48,028 nt of DNA from Aestuariivita sp. (GCA_026709985.1 JAPORY010000109.1:1-48028); one strand, 5' to 3'. Counted from the first letter of the stretch, positions 37,890 through 47,159 are shown. The notes: generated by a model not told the origin, from the sequence alone. A program made the numbers and translations.

Positions 37890-38139
37890 ACAACTATTCT
37901 CCACTCTTCGATACTGAAATTTGGCGTCGCGCCTCAACGGTATGCTAGTCTCATCGTGAGGTAGCCAAGTCAACCGACCTGAGATGATGAGATCGCCTTA
38001 AGTACCAACAGATCAGAAGCCCCATTTCAATATATTCATCGCGAAATGCAATTGCGAAAATCCTGTTGGTACAAGCGCTTCACACTAGCATCAGAAACTC
38101 CTTGAGTTGAACAGATCTAGAGTCACTGCCGTTGTGGCA

Positions 38140-39054
38140 TCAGGGATACGAATACGGAATGTCCAGAAGTTCATCAAGTTGTCGAGCAATCCATCCGTGA
38201 GGGATGAAATGACCGCTGGGATGACTATCGAAGATCACCTGCCCCGCGCCGCAATTCGACCACTGCCAACGACGAAATCTCAGCCATTTACGTGCCTGCC
38301 ATTGAGATTCTACTGGAGAGGAGTGACAACGCAATTCCTCACGCCAATGTTGTAATGGATAGTCAGTATTCCCGTTCAGCGTTATCGGAAACCTCATAAC
38401 CGTATCGCTTAGCCCATGAACATGGCGCACTTCCTGCGGCACGCCGCTACACGCTTGATCAAGTGGTATCATTCCCGATATGGCTAGCAAGGCTCTGATT
38501 TCAAAACCGCCGTCGCAGGCGTAACGCCATGCCATCGCAGCTCCATAGGAATAACCGGAAATAAAAACATTGGCGTGATCGACGGGATACCGCCGCGCAA
38601 CATCTTGTAGGACTTCCGATGCGAATATCACATCTTCCGAATTCTGTTGCCAAAACTGCCACGTTCCATTTCGCCCATTAGGCGCGACCAACAGTACGCC
38701 GCGCCGAACTGTTGCCGCTGCAATGCGCCGATGTTTAACAATTAAACTGCTCTTTCTTCCCCAACCATGAAAATGCAGCAAAATGGGCATCGCCGTTTTC
38801 CCATCCCACTCATCTGGTAGAAGAAGTTGATAACTGCGATCTTGCAGATGACATTCCAAATTCTCCGAACAAGAATCGACAGTTTCGGCAGCAAAGGCGT
38901 CACCGCCTAAGGCAAAGAGCACGGCGGTAGCTGACAAGAAAATCGCCACCCAAATCTTGGTCGCTACGAATTTCCGGCGACGAAAGTCAATGGTATCAAG
39001 TCTGGACAAGTTGCAACGCAGTTGCTTCCAAAAGTATGTCAGTTCTTGCTTCAT
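38140..39054 (-). CDS. Secreted PHB-depolymerase/feruloyl-esterase-like alpha/beta hydrolase
   Basis: 304 aa. After a basic N-terminus of ~30 residues comes a hydrophobic signal segment (IWVAIFLSATAVLFALGG, likely cleavage after DAFA). The mature domain resembles the LpqC/PhbD esterase group: ILLHFHGWGRKSS (oxyanion HG), VAPNGRNGTWQFW, the nucleophile elbow GYSYGAAMAW with the catalytic Ser, and a C-terminal HPSGHFIPHGW supplying the His. The substrate could be polyhydroxybutyrate oligomers or a plant ester. The unusually long charged N-terminus suggests the true start may be further in, though no good internal start codon is seen. Confidence 0.8.
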   Translation of the reverse strand: MKQELTYFWKQLRCNLSRLDTIDFRRRKFVATKIWVAIFLSATAVLFALGGDAFAAETVDSCSENLECHLQDRSYQLLLPDEWDGKTAMPILLHFHGWGRKSSLIVKHRRIAAATVRRGVLLVAPNGRNGTWQFWQQNSEDVIFASEVLQDVARRYPVDHANVFISGYSYGAAMAWRYACDGGFEIRALLAISGMIPLDQACSGVPQEVRHVHGLSDTVMRFPITLNGNTDYPLQHWREELRCHSSPVESQWQARKWLRFRRWQWSNCGAGQVIFDSHPSGHFIPHGWIARQLDELLDIPYSYP

Positions 39055-39626
39055 TAATTTTATTGAACAGCGTCAGTACAAGTCAAAATTCAAATCCTGC
39101 ACAATTCTGAAAATGTAAAGAGGCTCAGTAACGTTGAGCAAGAGAAGCGCACGATGTTTATCGTAACCTGCAGAAGTGCTCTCCCGATCGGATCGTTCTA
39201 AAATGGGCAAAAACGGCAGACCACTTTGTTGAAAAGTGTTCTGCAATGAATATGGTTTCTGGACTTGACTGCGACTTGAGAGTTGCTCCTAAGCACCTCA
39301 AATTCCATCATTACAGGCATAGCTAATGAATGACTTTTCTTCTTCTGTAATTGCAATAATATGCTGTAATGGGCAGGGGATGGGCAAATGAAAACGCGAC
39401 GATTACTTTTTCCGATCTCTCGCCTTTTAGGCGGTGCAACCGATTCTTGTTAGGAAAACATATTGGTTCAACTGGCAAGCGACCGTATTATCTGCATGTC
39501 ATTACTTCACAGGAGAGGCTGATCAACAAGAGTTTCAGCTTAGCAAAATTGAGACTGAAAACTCATGCAGCGTAAGTCGTGATAACGCCATAGCTGCTCA
39601 CCCGCCAAATTTGAGAGGAAGATAAC
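39055..39626. other. Gap with no supported gene
   Basis: About 570 AT-rich bases upstream of the esterase and before the small membrane protein. Nothing recognised. Confidence 0.4.
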
Positions 39627-39794
39627 TTGATCACTGTTGTCGGCGCCCTTCTTGGTGCCATACTCGGATATCTGGCCGCAAAGCGACAGGACGGTGACTC
39701 GCTTGATCTGCTGCAGTACACAATCGCCTACGCCATAGCGTTTGCTCTATTGGGGCTGTTGATTACGATTATTCTCCACCGTACCTTCCTTTAA
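39627..39794 (+). CDS. 55-aa two-helix membrane protein
   Basis: Starts at TTG 39627, five bases after AGGAAG. It encodes two hydrophobic helices, TVVGALLGAILGYLAA and YAIAFALLGLLITIIL, joined by a charged loop KRQDGDSLDLLQY. Similar short proteins (G-rich first helix, RxxGxxLDxxQY loop, second helix) occur in many Alphaproteobacteria, sometimes mislabelled 'apolipoprotein acyltransferase'; that comparison is from memory. Function unknown. Confidence 0.6.
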   Translation: MITVVGALLGAILGYLAAKRQDGDSLDLLQYTIAYAIAFALLGLLITIILHRTFL

Positions 39795-39877
39795 TTGAGG
39801 AGTATATTGTTCAAAAAAGATGATTCTAATTTACAAACGTTCGCGATGGACAGCTATGACGAGCACGGGTCATAACA

Positions 39878-40205
39878 ATGGGCGTTGTGCGTGCCGTTGA
39901 AAGTTTGGACCTGTCGGGCAGGGATGTTGCTGCGGTTCTTGGGCTTTCGGAACCGACCGTATCACGGATGCGAAGCGATGAGTTTCGGCTAGAGGAAGGA
40001 TCAAGAGCCTTCGAACTTGGCGCGATGTTTATTCCCCTATTCCGGTCGCTTGACGCAATCACAGGGGGTGACGGCAAGGTTGCTCAAACTGGCTGTGGAA
40101 TGAAAACTGGGCACTTGGCGGTCGTCCACTTGATCAGATCAAGATGATTTCAGGACTGACCAATGGGCTTACCTAATCTTGATTCCAAACCCGCCCCGCT
40201 CCGAG
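39878..40205 (+). pseudogene. Decayed Xre/MbcA/ParS-type antitoxin (DUF2384)
   Basis: The first frame shows an HTH (VAAVLGLSEPTVSRMRSDEF) and then SRAFELGAMFIPLFRSLDAITGGD, the classic N-terminal half of RES-associated antitoxins. One missing A in a short A-run at about 40085-40089 shifts the frame; the next frame continues WLWNENWALGGRPLDQI and KMISGLTN. One extra A near 40176 shifts it again to YLDSKPAPL, the conserved C-terminal end. So the whole antitoxin is present with two single-base indels. It directly precedes a broken RES gene. Confidence 0.7.
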
Positions 40206-41015
40206 CAACCGGCCGTCGACGAAACTTTCTGTCGGTTGTCTGGCGGCGTATCAAGGCACAGCACGTCGTCTCCAGACTTAATATTGTCGATACGCCGGAC
40301 GAGCAACATCGGCTTGAAGACATTCTTGATGAGACAAAGCTACCGGTTCCGCCAGCGTACACGGGTCTTCACTATCTCAACATAACACCGTTTCGCCAAT
40401 AGCTTTATTCGAATGGCTCGCGTTTTCGAAAATCCCCCCCCCCAGCATTTATTACGTACCCGAAGCACCTGCGACGGCAAATATTGAGACCGCTTTTCAT
40501 CTTCAATTATTCTAAGCCGACTCTCGGGGCACACCCTTTACGTTCTAACCCAGCAAACACAACACATTCGAAGTACTGGTGAAAACGGCAAATGCAATCA
40601 ATCTAATGACCAAACCATTCAAGTAGCCGCGGTTTTCGCAAATCGCGGCTACTTGGCGGTAAAGCACGCTTTTTTGGGGCGCATTTTAGCGATTAAATTG
40701 ATGACCATAAGCGGCGGCGGGTTAAGCGACTGCCGCGAAATCTGGATGCACCCGGAAGACTATGAACCTTGTCAGCAGTTCGAAAAAACCGCGCACAGTG
40801 AAGGTATCCAGATCATCCACTATGCTTCTGTCCACGATCCCGACCGCAGTCCAAATGCCGCCATTCTCAACCGCGAGGCCTTTACAGTATCATCACCAAC
40901 CCAAATCTAAACTTGGCGTCTCTGGTTAAACAAGGCAGGCGTGCATGCCATTTACGCGTTTGAGAACATAAAGTTCAATCTTCCCCCGAAGTCTGACAAA
41001 CCGATCTCAGGTTAG
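40206..41015 (+). pseudogene. Decayed RES-domain toxin (NAD+-degrading family)
   Basis: The first part reads VVWRRIKAQHVVS, VDTPDEQHRLEDILDETKLP and LHYLNITPFR, matching the RES start, then a TAG. SNGSRFR follows, then a run of ten C (40434-40443) shifts the frame to YYVPEAPATANIETAFHLQL, another RES block, then a TAA. After ~150 unrecognisable bases, which include a perfect 11-bp hairpin, the C-terminal part is clear: HPEDYEPCQQFEKTA, IIHYASVHDPD, then TAA and TWRLWLNKAGVHAIYAFE. RES toxins degrade NAD+ and are neutralised by Xre-type antitoxins. This copy cannot make an intact toxin as read. Confidence 0.72.
40621..40654. repeat. Perfect 11-bp hairpin inside the RES pseudogene
   Basis: AAGTAGCCGCG (40621-40631) and CGCGGCTACTT (40644-40654) are exact reverse complements around a 12-base loop. 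It lies in the stretch where RES similarity is lost, so it may be part of a small insertion. Confidence 0.6.
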
Positions 41016-41536
41016 AAGCCTTCGATTGGGTAAGAACTAGTTGAAAATTTAAACGAGAGTGGTTGAAAGCCGGTAATTCGCACAAATATGTTGGAGTCGA
41101 CTTGCTAACGGCGTACCTGCTTGCCTAGTGATGGCTTCCTGTACTCGTTACGGAAAGCAAGAATAAAGTGAAGTGCATAACGTAAGTGGTAGCCCGGATA
41201 TCCCGGACGGTCTATTATCGGCGCACGCATAGGGGCGCGTCGTCTTCTATGGTGTTGGGAAATCTTATTCGGCTGGCTTGCGGAGCTTTTCGGATTGACG
41301 GCGGAACTCTATTCGCGATTACAAATCATTGCGAATCCGAAGCATTCCGCCTCGACAAGGCCCTCAAGAAGTATGCAGAAATGGGGTATGATAAGATGCC
41401 GACTGCGCTAACGGAGCTAGCAAAAGTAGGCGAAGTGAAAGGGGTGAAGTTACTTGCTGCTACGCCCATTGGTTGACAACAGACGTTGTGGTAAGACAGA
41501 GCCATGAAGTCATCAGACTAAGCAACGAGGTTAACC
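41016..41536. other. Gap with one weak ORF
   Basis: A plus-strand frame 41186-41476 encodes KALKKYAEMGYDKMPTALTE followed by LAKVGEVKGVKLLAATPIG, faintly like the C-terminal half of small DsrE-type proteins, with no ribosome site and no matching N-terminus. It may be a gene fragment. Confidence 0.25.
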
Positions 41537-41838
41537 ATGAACGTCAAGGCGGCCGTGCATACGGCAAAGGAATACGTCGCAGAGCTTTACTCGGATGAAC
41601 TGGCTAGGCATATCGGTGTCGAGGAAGTGGTATTCGATGAACTCAGCAGTACTTGGAAGGTGACCATCGGGTTTTTTGGCCATGGGACGAGAACCTCGGA
41701 CTGTCAGGGATACTAGGCGTAGCGGCTGACGATGAATCCGCTCTATGGAAGGGACGCTCATTCAAGGTTGTAGAGGTCGATGACAGCACCGGTAGCGTTA
41801 AGTCATTAACTCACTGGTCCATATCTTCTCAGAACTGA
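41537..41838 (+). pseudogene. Conserved hypothetical small protein with one frameshift at a T-run
   Basis: ATG 41537 has GAGG six bases upstream. Frame one gives MNVKAAVHTAKEYVAELYSD, then HIGVEEVVFDELSSTWKVTI, GFF, and then runs off. If one T is added to the T6 run at 41672-41677, the frame continues as WPWDENLGLSGILGVAADDE, then FKVVEVDDSTGSVKSLTHW, and stops at 41838. The joined ~100-aa protein has the pattern of a known small hypothetical family ('K.A...AK.YI..L......I.LEEV.FDD....W.VTIGF..PWD...YKVV.ID...G.V.S'), remembered but unnamed. It is either a sequencing error or a recent break. Confidence 0.6.
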
Positions 41839-41986
41839 CCCGATGTGTTTGGAGTGCAGATGTTCTCTTCGCACTCATCGTCACAATATCCTAAAACAAT
41901 TGCGTACGGGCAAACGGCCCACTTTTCCAAAATCACACTGGAACTGATTTAACCTACTTTCGTCAGCAAGAAGTCACTTTTTCAAT

Positions 41987-43171
41987 ATGTTTTTGCCATT
42001 TTTCACGGCGCTACGCGACGCAAGAGTACCAGTATCATTACGAGAATACCTCACCTTCTTGGACTGCCTGAAGCAAGGATTGGGGTCATTTGATCCCGAA
42101 CATTTCTACTTCTTGGCCCGAAGCGCACTGGTCAAAGATGAGCGAAACATTGATGCTTTTGATCGCGCATTTTCGTATGCCTTTCGAGGTTTAGAAACCG
42201 CGAGCGAACAAGAATTACTTCAGGCACTTGATCTTCCGGCCGACTGGCTCACAAAGATCGCTGAACGACATTTGACGGCGGCAGAAAAAGATCAGATCAA
42301 AGCCCTTGGTGGGTTTGATCAATTAATGAAAACCCTGCGTGAACGCCTCGCGGAACAAAAAGAACGACATCAAGGTGGCAATAAATGGATCGGAACCGCC
42401 GGGACCTCCCCATTCGGTGCCTACGGTTATAACCCGGAAGGTGTGCGTATCGGGCAAGCGGAAAGTCGTCATCAACGAGCGGTTAAGGTATGGGACCGAC
42501 GTGAATTCAAAAACTTTGATGATCAAGTTGAACTCGGAACCCGAAATATCAAAGTTGCGCTCAAACGACTGCGACGATGGGTGCGCGAAGGTGCTGTCGA
42601 TGAGATCGACTTAGATGGAACGATCCGCGCCACGGCCAAGCACGGGTATCTCGACGTGAAAACAAGGCCCGAGCGTCACAACGCAGTAAAAGTCTTGCTG
42701 TTTCTTGATGTCGGCGGGTCAATGGACCCGCATGTTGCCCTGATAGCGGAACTCTTTTCCGCCGCAAGAGCCGAATTCAAACATCTTGAGTATTTCTACT
42801 TTCACAATTGCCTCTATGAGGGCGTATGGCGCGACAACCAACGACGATGGGAAAACCAAACGCCAACTCTTGAAGTTCTAAAAACCTACGGGACAGATTA
42901 CAAATGTATTTTTGTCGGTGATGCTTCAATGAGTCCTTATGAAATTGTTTTAGCGGGGGGAGCCAACGAACATTGGAACCAAGAAGCGGGCGAAACATGG
43001 CTAAACCGTGCTCGTGCGCAATGGCCCGCCAATCTTTGGATCAATCCGATTCCAGAAATTTATTGGGATCAAACGGCGTCAATTGGCATGGTCCGAAAGA
43101 TATTCGATGATCGAATGGTTCCCTTAACCCTCGCAGGATTAGAGCACGGAATGCGACAACTGACGCGCTAG
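41987..43171 (+). CDS. VWA-domain CoxE-like protein
   Basis: 394 aa. The N-terminal half is helical (FFTALRDARVPVSLREYL, a common start of this family), with a linker rich in charged residues. The C-terminal half is a von Willebrand A domain with the metal-site motif LLFLDVGGSMDPH and later GDASMSPYEIV. CoxE-like proteins usually act with a MoxR-type AAA ATPase to mature or load metal centres. No MoxR gene is in the window, so the partner is elsewhere. Weak ribosome site (AAGAAG). It precedes the valine operon by ~90 bases. Confidence 0.82.
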   Translation: MFLPFFTALRDARVPVSLREYLTFLDCLKQGLGSFDPEHFYFLARSALVKDERNIDAFDRAFSYAFRGLETASEQELLQALDLPADWLTKIAERHLTAAEKDQIKALGGFDQLMKTLRERLAEQKERHQGGNKWIGTAGTSPFGAYGYNPEGVRIGQAESRHQRAVKVWDRREFKNFDDQVELGTRNIKVALKRLRRWVREGAVDEIDLDGTIRATAKHGYLDVKTRPERHNAVKVLLFLDVGGSMDPHVALIAELFSAARAEFKHLEYFYFHNCLYEGVWRDNQRRWENQTPTLEVLKTYGTDYKCIFVGDASMSPYEIVLAGGANEHWNQEAGETWLNRARAQWPANLWINPIPEIYWDQTASIGMVRKIFDDRMVPLTLAGLEHGMRQLTR

Positions 43172-43260
43172 TCTTCTCAATCAGACCAGCACCCACTATT
43201 GATGCAACCGTCAGAAAACACTACCTTCGAACATAGTGACGACTTGAGGAGTTGCGATCA

Positions 43261-44406
43261 ATGGAATTCGCTCTAACCGAGGATCAAGACGCTGTATTTG
43301 ATATGGTGTGTGCTTTTAGTGAGGCAGAAATCGGGCCTTATGCCCAACGTTGGGAAGAAGACGGAACTATCCCCCGCAGCCTCTGGCCAAAAGCTGGCGA
43401 TCTCGGACTCGGTGGAATCTATGTCTCGGAAACCAACGGCGGAACTGGTCTCTCTCGTCTTGATGCCACCCTAATTTTCGAAGCCATGTCGATGGCGTGC
43501 CCGTCAGTTTCTGCCTTTCTATCGATCCACAATATGTGCGCCGATATTTTGGCTACGTACGCTCATAGCGATCTCCAAAATCAAATTCTCAATGAGGTCA
43601 TTAGCCTCAAGCGCATCATTTCCTATTGTTTGACTGAGCCCGGATCGGGTTCTGATGCCGCCGCGCTCGCGACACGAGCTGAGCGAACTGATGGTGGCTA
43701 TATTCTGAACGGAACCAAAGCCTTTATATCTGGCGCCAGTTATTCTGATGGCTACATTGTCATGGTTCGAACTGGTCAGGAAGGTGCCAAAGGAATTTCT
43801 GCTATTTTTGTGGATAAAGATGCAAAGGGGATATCATTTGGTGCCCTCGAAAGAAAAATGGGATGGCAAGCGCAACCAACGGCACAAGTTCAATTTGATA
43901 ACTGTTTCGTACCATCAGAACACCTTATCGGCGTTGAAAATCAAGGCTTCCACTACGCAATGGCAGGTCTTGACGGCGGTCGATTAAATATCGCTGCCTG
44001 TTCACTCGGCGCAGCACAAGCGGCCATGAACAAAACCATTGATTACATGCAAGAACGTAAGGCGTTTGGTAAGTCACTTGATCAATTTGAAAGCCTCCAG
44101 TTTCGCTTAGCTGATCTTGAAATTGACTTGCAAGCCGCCCGAGTTTTTCTTCGACAAGCTGCTTGGAAATTCGATCAGCAAGAACCTGACGCCAGCAAAC
44201 ACTGCGCTATGGCAAAGAAATTTGTCACCGAGATTGGCTCAAAGGTTGTTGATCAATGCCTGCAACTGCATGGCGGCTACGGCTATTTGACCGACTACGG
44301 AATTGAGAAACTCGTGCGCGATCTTCGGGTGCATCAAATTTTGGAAGGAACGAACGAAATCATGCGAATCATCACCGCCCGACATCTGCTTTCGAACCAA
44401 CAATGA
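43261..44406 (+). CDS. Acyl-CoA dehydrogenase, probably isobutyryl-CoA dehydrogenase
   Basis: 381 aa. FAD-binding signatures YCLTEPGSGSDAAALATRAE and FISGASYSDGYIVMVRTG, then RKAFGKSLDQFESLQFRLAD, LQLHGGYGYLTDYGIEKLVRD and the C-terminal ILEGTNEIMRIITARHL. It would oxidise isobutyryl-CoA to methacrylyl-CoA; substrate choice is inferred from the next two genes, which act later in valine breakdown. ATG 43261 with GAGGAG nine bases upstream is preferred over the TTG at 43252. The stop overlaps the next start (ATGA). Confidence 0.88.
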   Translation: MEFALTEDQDAVFDMVCAFSEAEIGPYAQRWEEDGTIPRSLWPKAGDLGLGGIYVSETNGGTGLSRLDATLIFEAMSMACPSVSAFLSIHNMCADILATYAHSDLQNQILNEVISLKRIISYCLTEPGSGSDAAALATRAERTDGGYILNGTKAFISGASYSDGYIVMVRTGQEGAKGISAIFVDKDAKGISFGALERKMGWQAQPTAQVQFDNCFVPSEHLIGVENQGFHYAMAGLDGGRLNIAACSLGAAQAAMNKTIDYMQERKAFGKSLDQFESLQFRLADLEIDLQAARVFLRQAAWKFDQQEPDASKHCAMAKKFVTEIGSKVVDQCLQLHGGYGYLTDYGIEKLVRDLRVHQILEGTNEIMRIITARHLLSNQQ

Positions 44407-45455
44407 ATGACCTCGCTATTCGTATTGATGGTCTCGCAGGTCGGGTCACCCTACAACGACCCGCACAGCTCAATGCTTTAACTCATGACATGTGTCTTGC
44501 CATTGAAAATGCAATTGACGAATGGCGCGCTACCGACGCTGTAGAACTTATCTTGCTTGACGCCATCGGGGAAAGAGCGTTCTGCGCTGGCGGCGATATT
44601 ATTGAAATCTATGAAGCTGGAACCAAAGGACATTTTGAATGCGCAAGAGAATTTTGGTGTGATGAGTATCGCCTCAACGCTAAACTGGCGACCTATCCCA
44701 AGCCTATTGTCAGTTTCTTACATGGCTACACAATGGGCGGTGGCGTTGGTCTCGGATGTCATGTTTCCTGCCGAATCGTCGGCGAAACAAGCAAAATTGC
44801 AATGCCCGAATGTGGTATTGGCTTAGTTCCTGATGTCGGTGGTTCCTTACTATTGGCAAGAGCACCTGGTCGACTCGGAGAATTTTTGGGCACAACAGGA
44901 ACCCGCATGAATGCGGCGGATGCAATTTATGCTGGCTTCGCTGATAAGTTTATTCCTGAAGCGAATTGGGATGATCTCAAATCGACCCTCGCGTCTTCTG
45001 GTGAAGTGGCTTCTATCGCAGATTATGCTCAACCAACTTCGAATTCGAGATTCGAGTCTCAACTGAGCAATATAGATTCCCATTTTGGTGGTGAGACTCT
45101 CGTCGATATTAAAAATTCCCTTGCCGTTGACGATACCGAGTTTGCCGCCAAGGCCCTTAAAGATTTGTCGCGGGGCTCGCCGCTAGCAGTCGCTTGTACA
45201 GTTGAGATTATTCATCGCCTCAAGAACTCTTCAAAGCAAGATATTCAAACGGCACTCGAACTTGAATACCGGTTCACGTCTCGGGCAATGGAGCATGGCG
45301 ATTTTCTCGAAGGTATTCGAGCGCAGGTAATTGCGAAAGATCGGAACCCTTCTTGGCAATATGCCGCGGGATCGGTGCCGGCCACAGCGATGTCGAAAAT
45401 GCTTCTCCCGCTCGGAGAGAATTCACTAACTGCAAAGATTTGGAGTACAAAATGA
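44403..45455 (+). CDS. 3-hydroxyisobutyryl-CoA hydrolase (enoyl-CoA hydratase family)
   Basis: 350 aa, the length of HIBCH rather than of simple crotonases (~260). Crotonase motifs: RPAQLNALTHDMC, AFCAGGDIIEIYEAGT, SFLHGYTMGGGVGLGCH (oxyanion glycines), and MPECGIGLVPDVGGSLLLAR, where HIBCH normally has MPE-x-GIGLFPDVG. The C-terminal ECH_2 region contains LELEYRFTSRAMEHGDFLEG. It releases 3-hydroxyisobutyrate from its CoA ester in valine breakdown. Both ends overlap neighbours by four bases (ATGA). Confidence 0.9.
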   Translation: MNDLAIRIDGLAGRVTLQRPAQLNALTHDMCLAIENAIDEWRATDAVELILLDAIGERAFCAGGDIIEIYEAGTKGHFECAREFWCDEYRLNAKLATYPKPIVSFLHGYTMGGGVGLGCHVSCRIVGETSKIAMPECGIGLVPDVGGSLLLARAPGRLGEFLGTTGTRMNAADAIYAGFADKFIPEANWDDLKSTLASSGEVASIADYAQPTSNSRFESQLSNIDSHFGGETLVDIKNSLAVDDTEFAAKALKDLSRGSPLAVACTVEIIHRLKNSSKQDIQTALELEYRFTSRAMEHGDFLEGIRAQVIAKDRNPSWQYAAGSVPATAMSKMLLPLGENSLTAKIWSTK

Positions 45456-46336
45456 AAATCGGCTTTATTGGCTTAGGAAACATGGGGGCACCGATGGCCC
45501 ATAATCTGGCTAAGGCTGGTCACGATGTCATCGGCTTTGACTCGCAACCGCGATTGGTTCCGATGGTGACGGCGGCCGCAAGCCTTTCGGATGCTGTGGC
45601 CACGGCCGACGCCGTCATTACCATGTTGCCGGACGGTAAAATCGTTCAGGCGGTAGCTGCGACTATTATTCCGTCAATGACCACAGGAACTAGCTTCATC
45701 GACTGCTCCACGATTGATGTTCAAACAGCGAAAAAAGTTGCTGCTGATGCCAGAAACGCTGCTCTCATGCCCCTTGATGCCCCAGTTTCGGGTGGGACGC
45801 TAGGTGCCACCGGAGGAACACTTACCTTTATGGTTGGTGGTCAGTTGGAAGCCTTTGAAAAAGCGGTTCCTTTGTTTGATATAATGGGGTCCAAGAGCGT
45901 TCATTGTGGTGAGAGTGGCACTGGTCAGGTTGCAAAAATCTGCAACAACATGATTGCTGGTGCTACAATGATTGCCACCTGCGAGACCATCGTCCTCGCC
46001 GATAAACTAGGGTTAGACCGTCAGAAACTTTTCGACGTTGTGTCTACTTCATCGGGAAATAGCTGGACAATGAGCAGCTACTGCCCCGCTCCCGGAATTG
46101 GCCCGAAATCACCCTCTGACAACGATTTTCTTCCCGGCTTTGCCTGTGAACTGATGCTCAAAGACCTTCGATTGAGTCAGCAAGCTGCAGAGCAGGTAGC
46201 TGCCGATACGCCCATGGGTGCCCTTGCTTGTCATCTGTATCAACAGTTCGTAGAAATTGAGGATGGTGAGGGTCGGGATTTCAGTGCAATGTTACGTCGA
46301 TTTGAAGGTCGCCGGCGCCACGACGATGAAAATTGA
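45452..46336 (+). CDS. mmsB: 3-hydroxyisobutyrate dehydrogenase
   Basis: 294 aa. Rossmann start MKIGFIGLGNMGAPMAHNLA, substrate loop DAPVSGGTLGATGGTLTFMV, and catalytic Lys in GTGQVAKICNNMIAG. It oxidises 3-hydroxyisobutyrate to methylmalonate semialdehyde with NAD+. ATG 45452 overlaps the hydrolase stop (ATGA); an in-frame upstream start at 45353 lies inside that gene. Together the three genes cover consecutive late steps of valine degradation. mmsA is not in view. Confidence 0.95.
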   Translation: MKIGFIGLGNMGAPMAHNLAKAGHDVIGFDSQPRLVPMVTAAASLSDAVATADAVITMLPDGKIVQAVAATIIPSMTTGTSFIDCSTIDVQTAKKVAADARNAALMPLDAPVSGGTLGATGGTLTFMVGGQLEAFEKAVPLFDIMGSKSVHCGESGTGQVAKICNNMIAGATMIATCETIVLADKLGLDRQKLFDVVSTSSGNSWTMSSYCPAPGIGPKSPSDNDFLPGFACELMLKDLRLSQQAAEQVAADTPMGALACHLYQQFVEIEDGEGRDFSAMLRRFEGRRRHDDEN

Positions 46337-46506
46337 ATCAAAATCAAATGCCCCAACGCAAAGCTATAGCAGTTATTCCCGTGCATATTATAAGGAAGTG
46401 AGTGCCGCGTTCTCCGCGTCGATGGTCGGATCCGTGCGCGTTAACGACTAAGGTTCCTGCCAGTGATCAGACGGCAAATCGTTGGGCGGCCACGGGCGCC
46501 AAATCG

Positions 46507-46689
46507 TCAGCCAGGGCAAAACAGTTTCCTTAATGGGTAGAGTCTGATTTTGTTCTGTCCTTCTACGAGCGTTGGCGCCGGACTGCTTAACCACGTGCCA
46601 CGCCCATCCAATATGGATTCTAACACTTCAAACTTGGTGCGAATGATGTAACCATGCTCCGCATAGCAGGCTGATGACAGGAAAGTCAT
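46507..46689 (-). CDS. 60-aa ORF, unrecognised
   Basis: ATG 46689 has AAAGG four bases upstream. The peptide (MTFLSSACYAEHGYIIRTKF...) matches no family I know and has no clear signal or membrane segment. Could be a fragment. Confidence 0.25.
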   Translation of the reverse strand: MTFLSSACYAEHGYIIRTKFEVLESILDGRGTWLSSPAPTLVEGQNKIRLYPLRKLFCPG

Positions 46690-46847
46690 ATGGCCTTTCT
46701 TGCGAGACTCCTTGGAATGGATTTGAAGCGGTCTTCGTTTAGTTTTGGTTGATAATTCTCCAGATCGTTAACCTCACAACACTCAACAAAGCGTTTGACG
46801 TGTTTGTCATAGATCACCCAGTTTGAGCAATTGCTGCTTCATTCATT

Positions 46848-47159
46848 TTAGTTCCTTAATGGTCTCCATTTTGAAGAGAGATTCTTTTTTTGTACAGGTC
46901 TATTTTGGCATACGGTTGCCCAGGCTTTGTTCGCTAACTCTTGCGAGTACAGACCTTCCGCAACATCTGACTTTAATTTATTTCGGAAAATTCTTTGCAC
47001 CGCTTTTGGTTCAGAGCCGTAAAGCTTTGCTGCTGCCAAAATGTACGCTTCAAAGCTTTTTTCAAATTTTTCTCTATCCTCCATGCTTTTGCATTCCAGA
47101 ATCGCATGGCGCATTTCCCAAACTTCTTGCCATTTCTTTAGATTTGGTGGTTCTGTCAT
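46848..47159 (-). CDS. 103-aa hypothetical soluble protein
   Basis: An uninterrupted, mostly helical, Lys/Glu-rich protein: MTEPPNLKKWQEVWEMRHAI, CKSMEDREKFEKSFEAYILA, EPKAVQRIFRNKLKSDVAEG and a basic tail SSKWRPLRN. Its composition is that of a real protein rather than a shadow frame, but the ribosome site is weak (GGGAT) and no family is recognised. No partner gene is adjacent. Confidence 0.45.
   Translation of the reverse strand: MTEPPNLKKWQEVWEMRHAILECKSMEDREKFEKSFEAYILAAAKLYGSEPKAVQRIFRNKLKSDVAEGLYSQELANKAWATVCQNRPVQKKNLSSKWRPLRN

Noticed and set aside
46326-46451. 41-aa ORF overlapping the end of mmsB
   Set aside because: No ribosome site and no recognisable similarity; likely chance read-through of the overlap.
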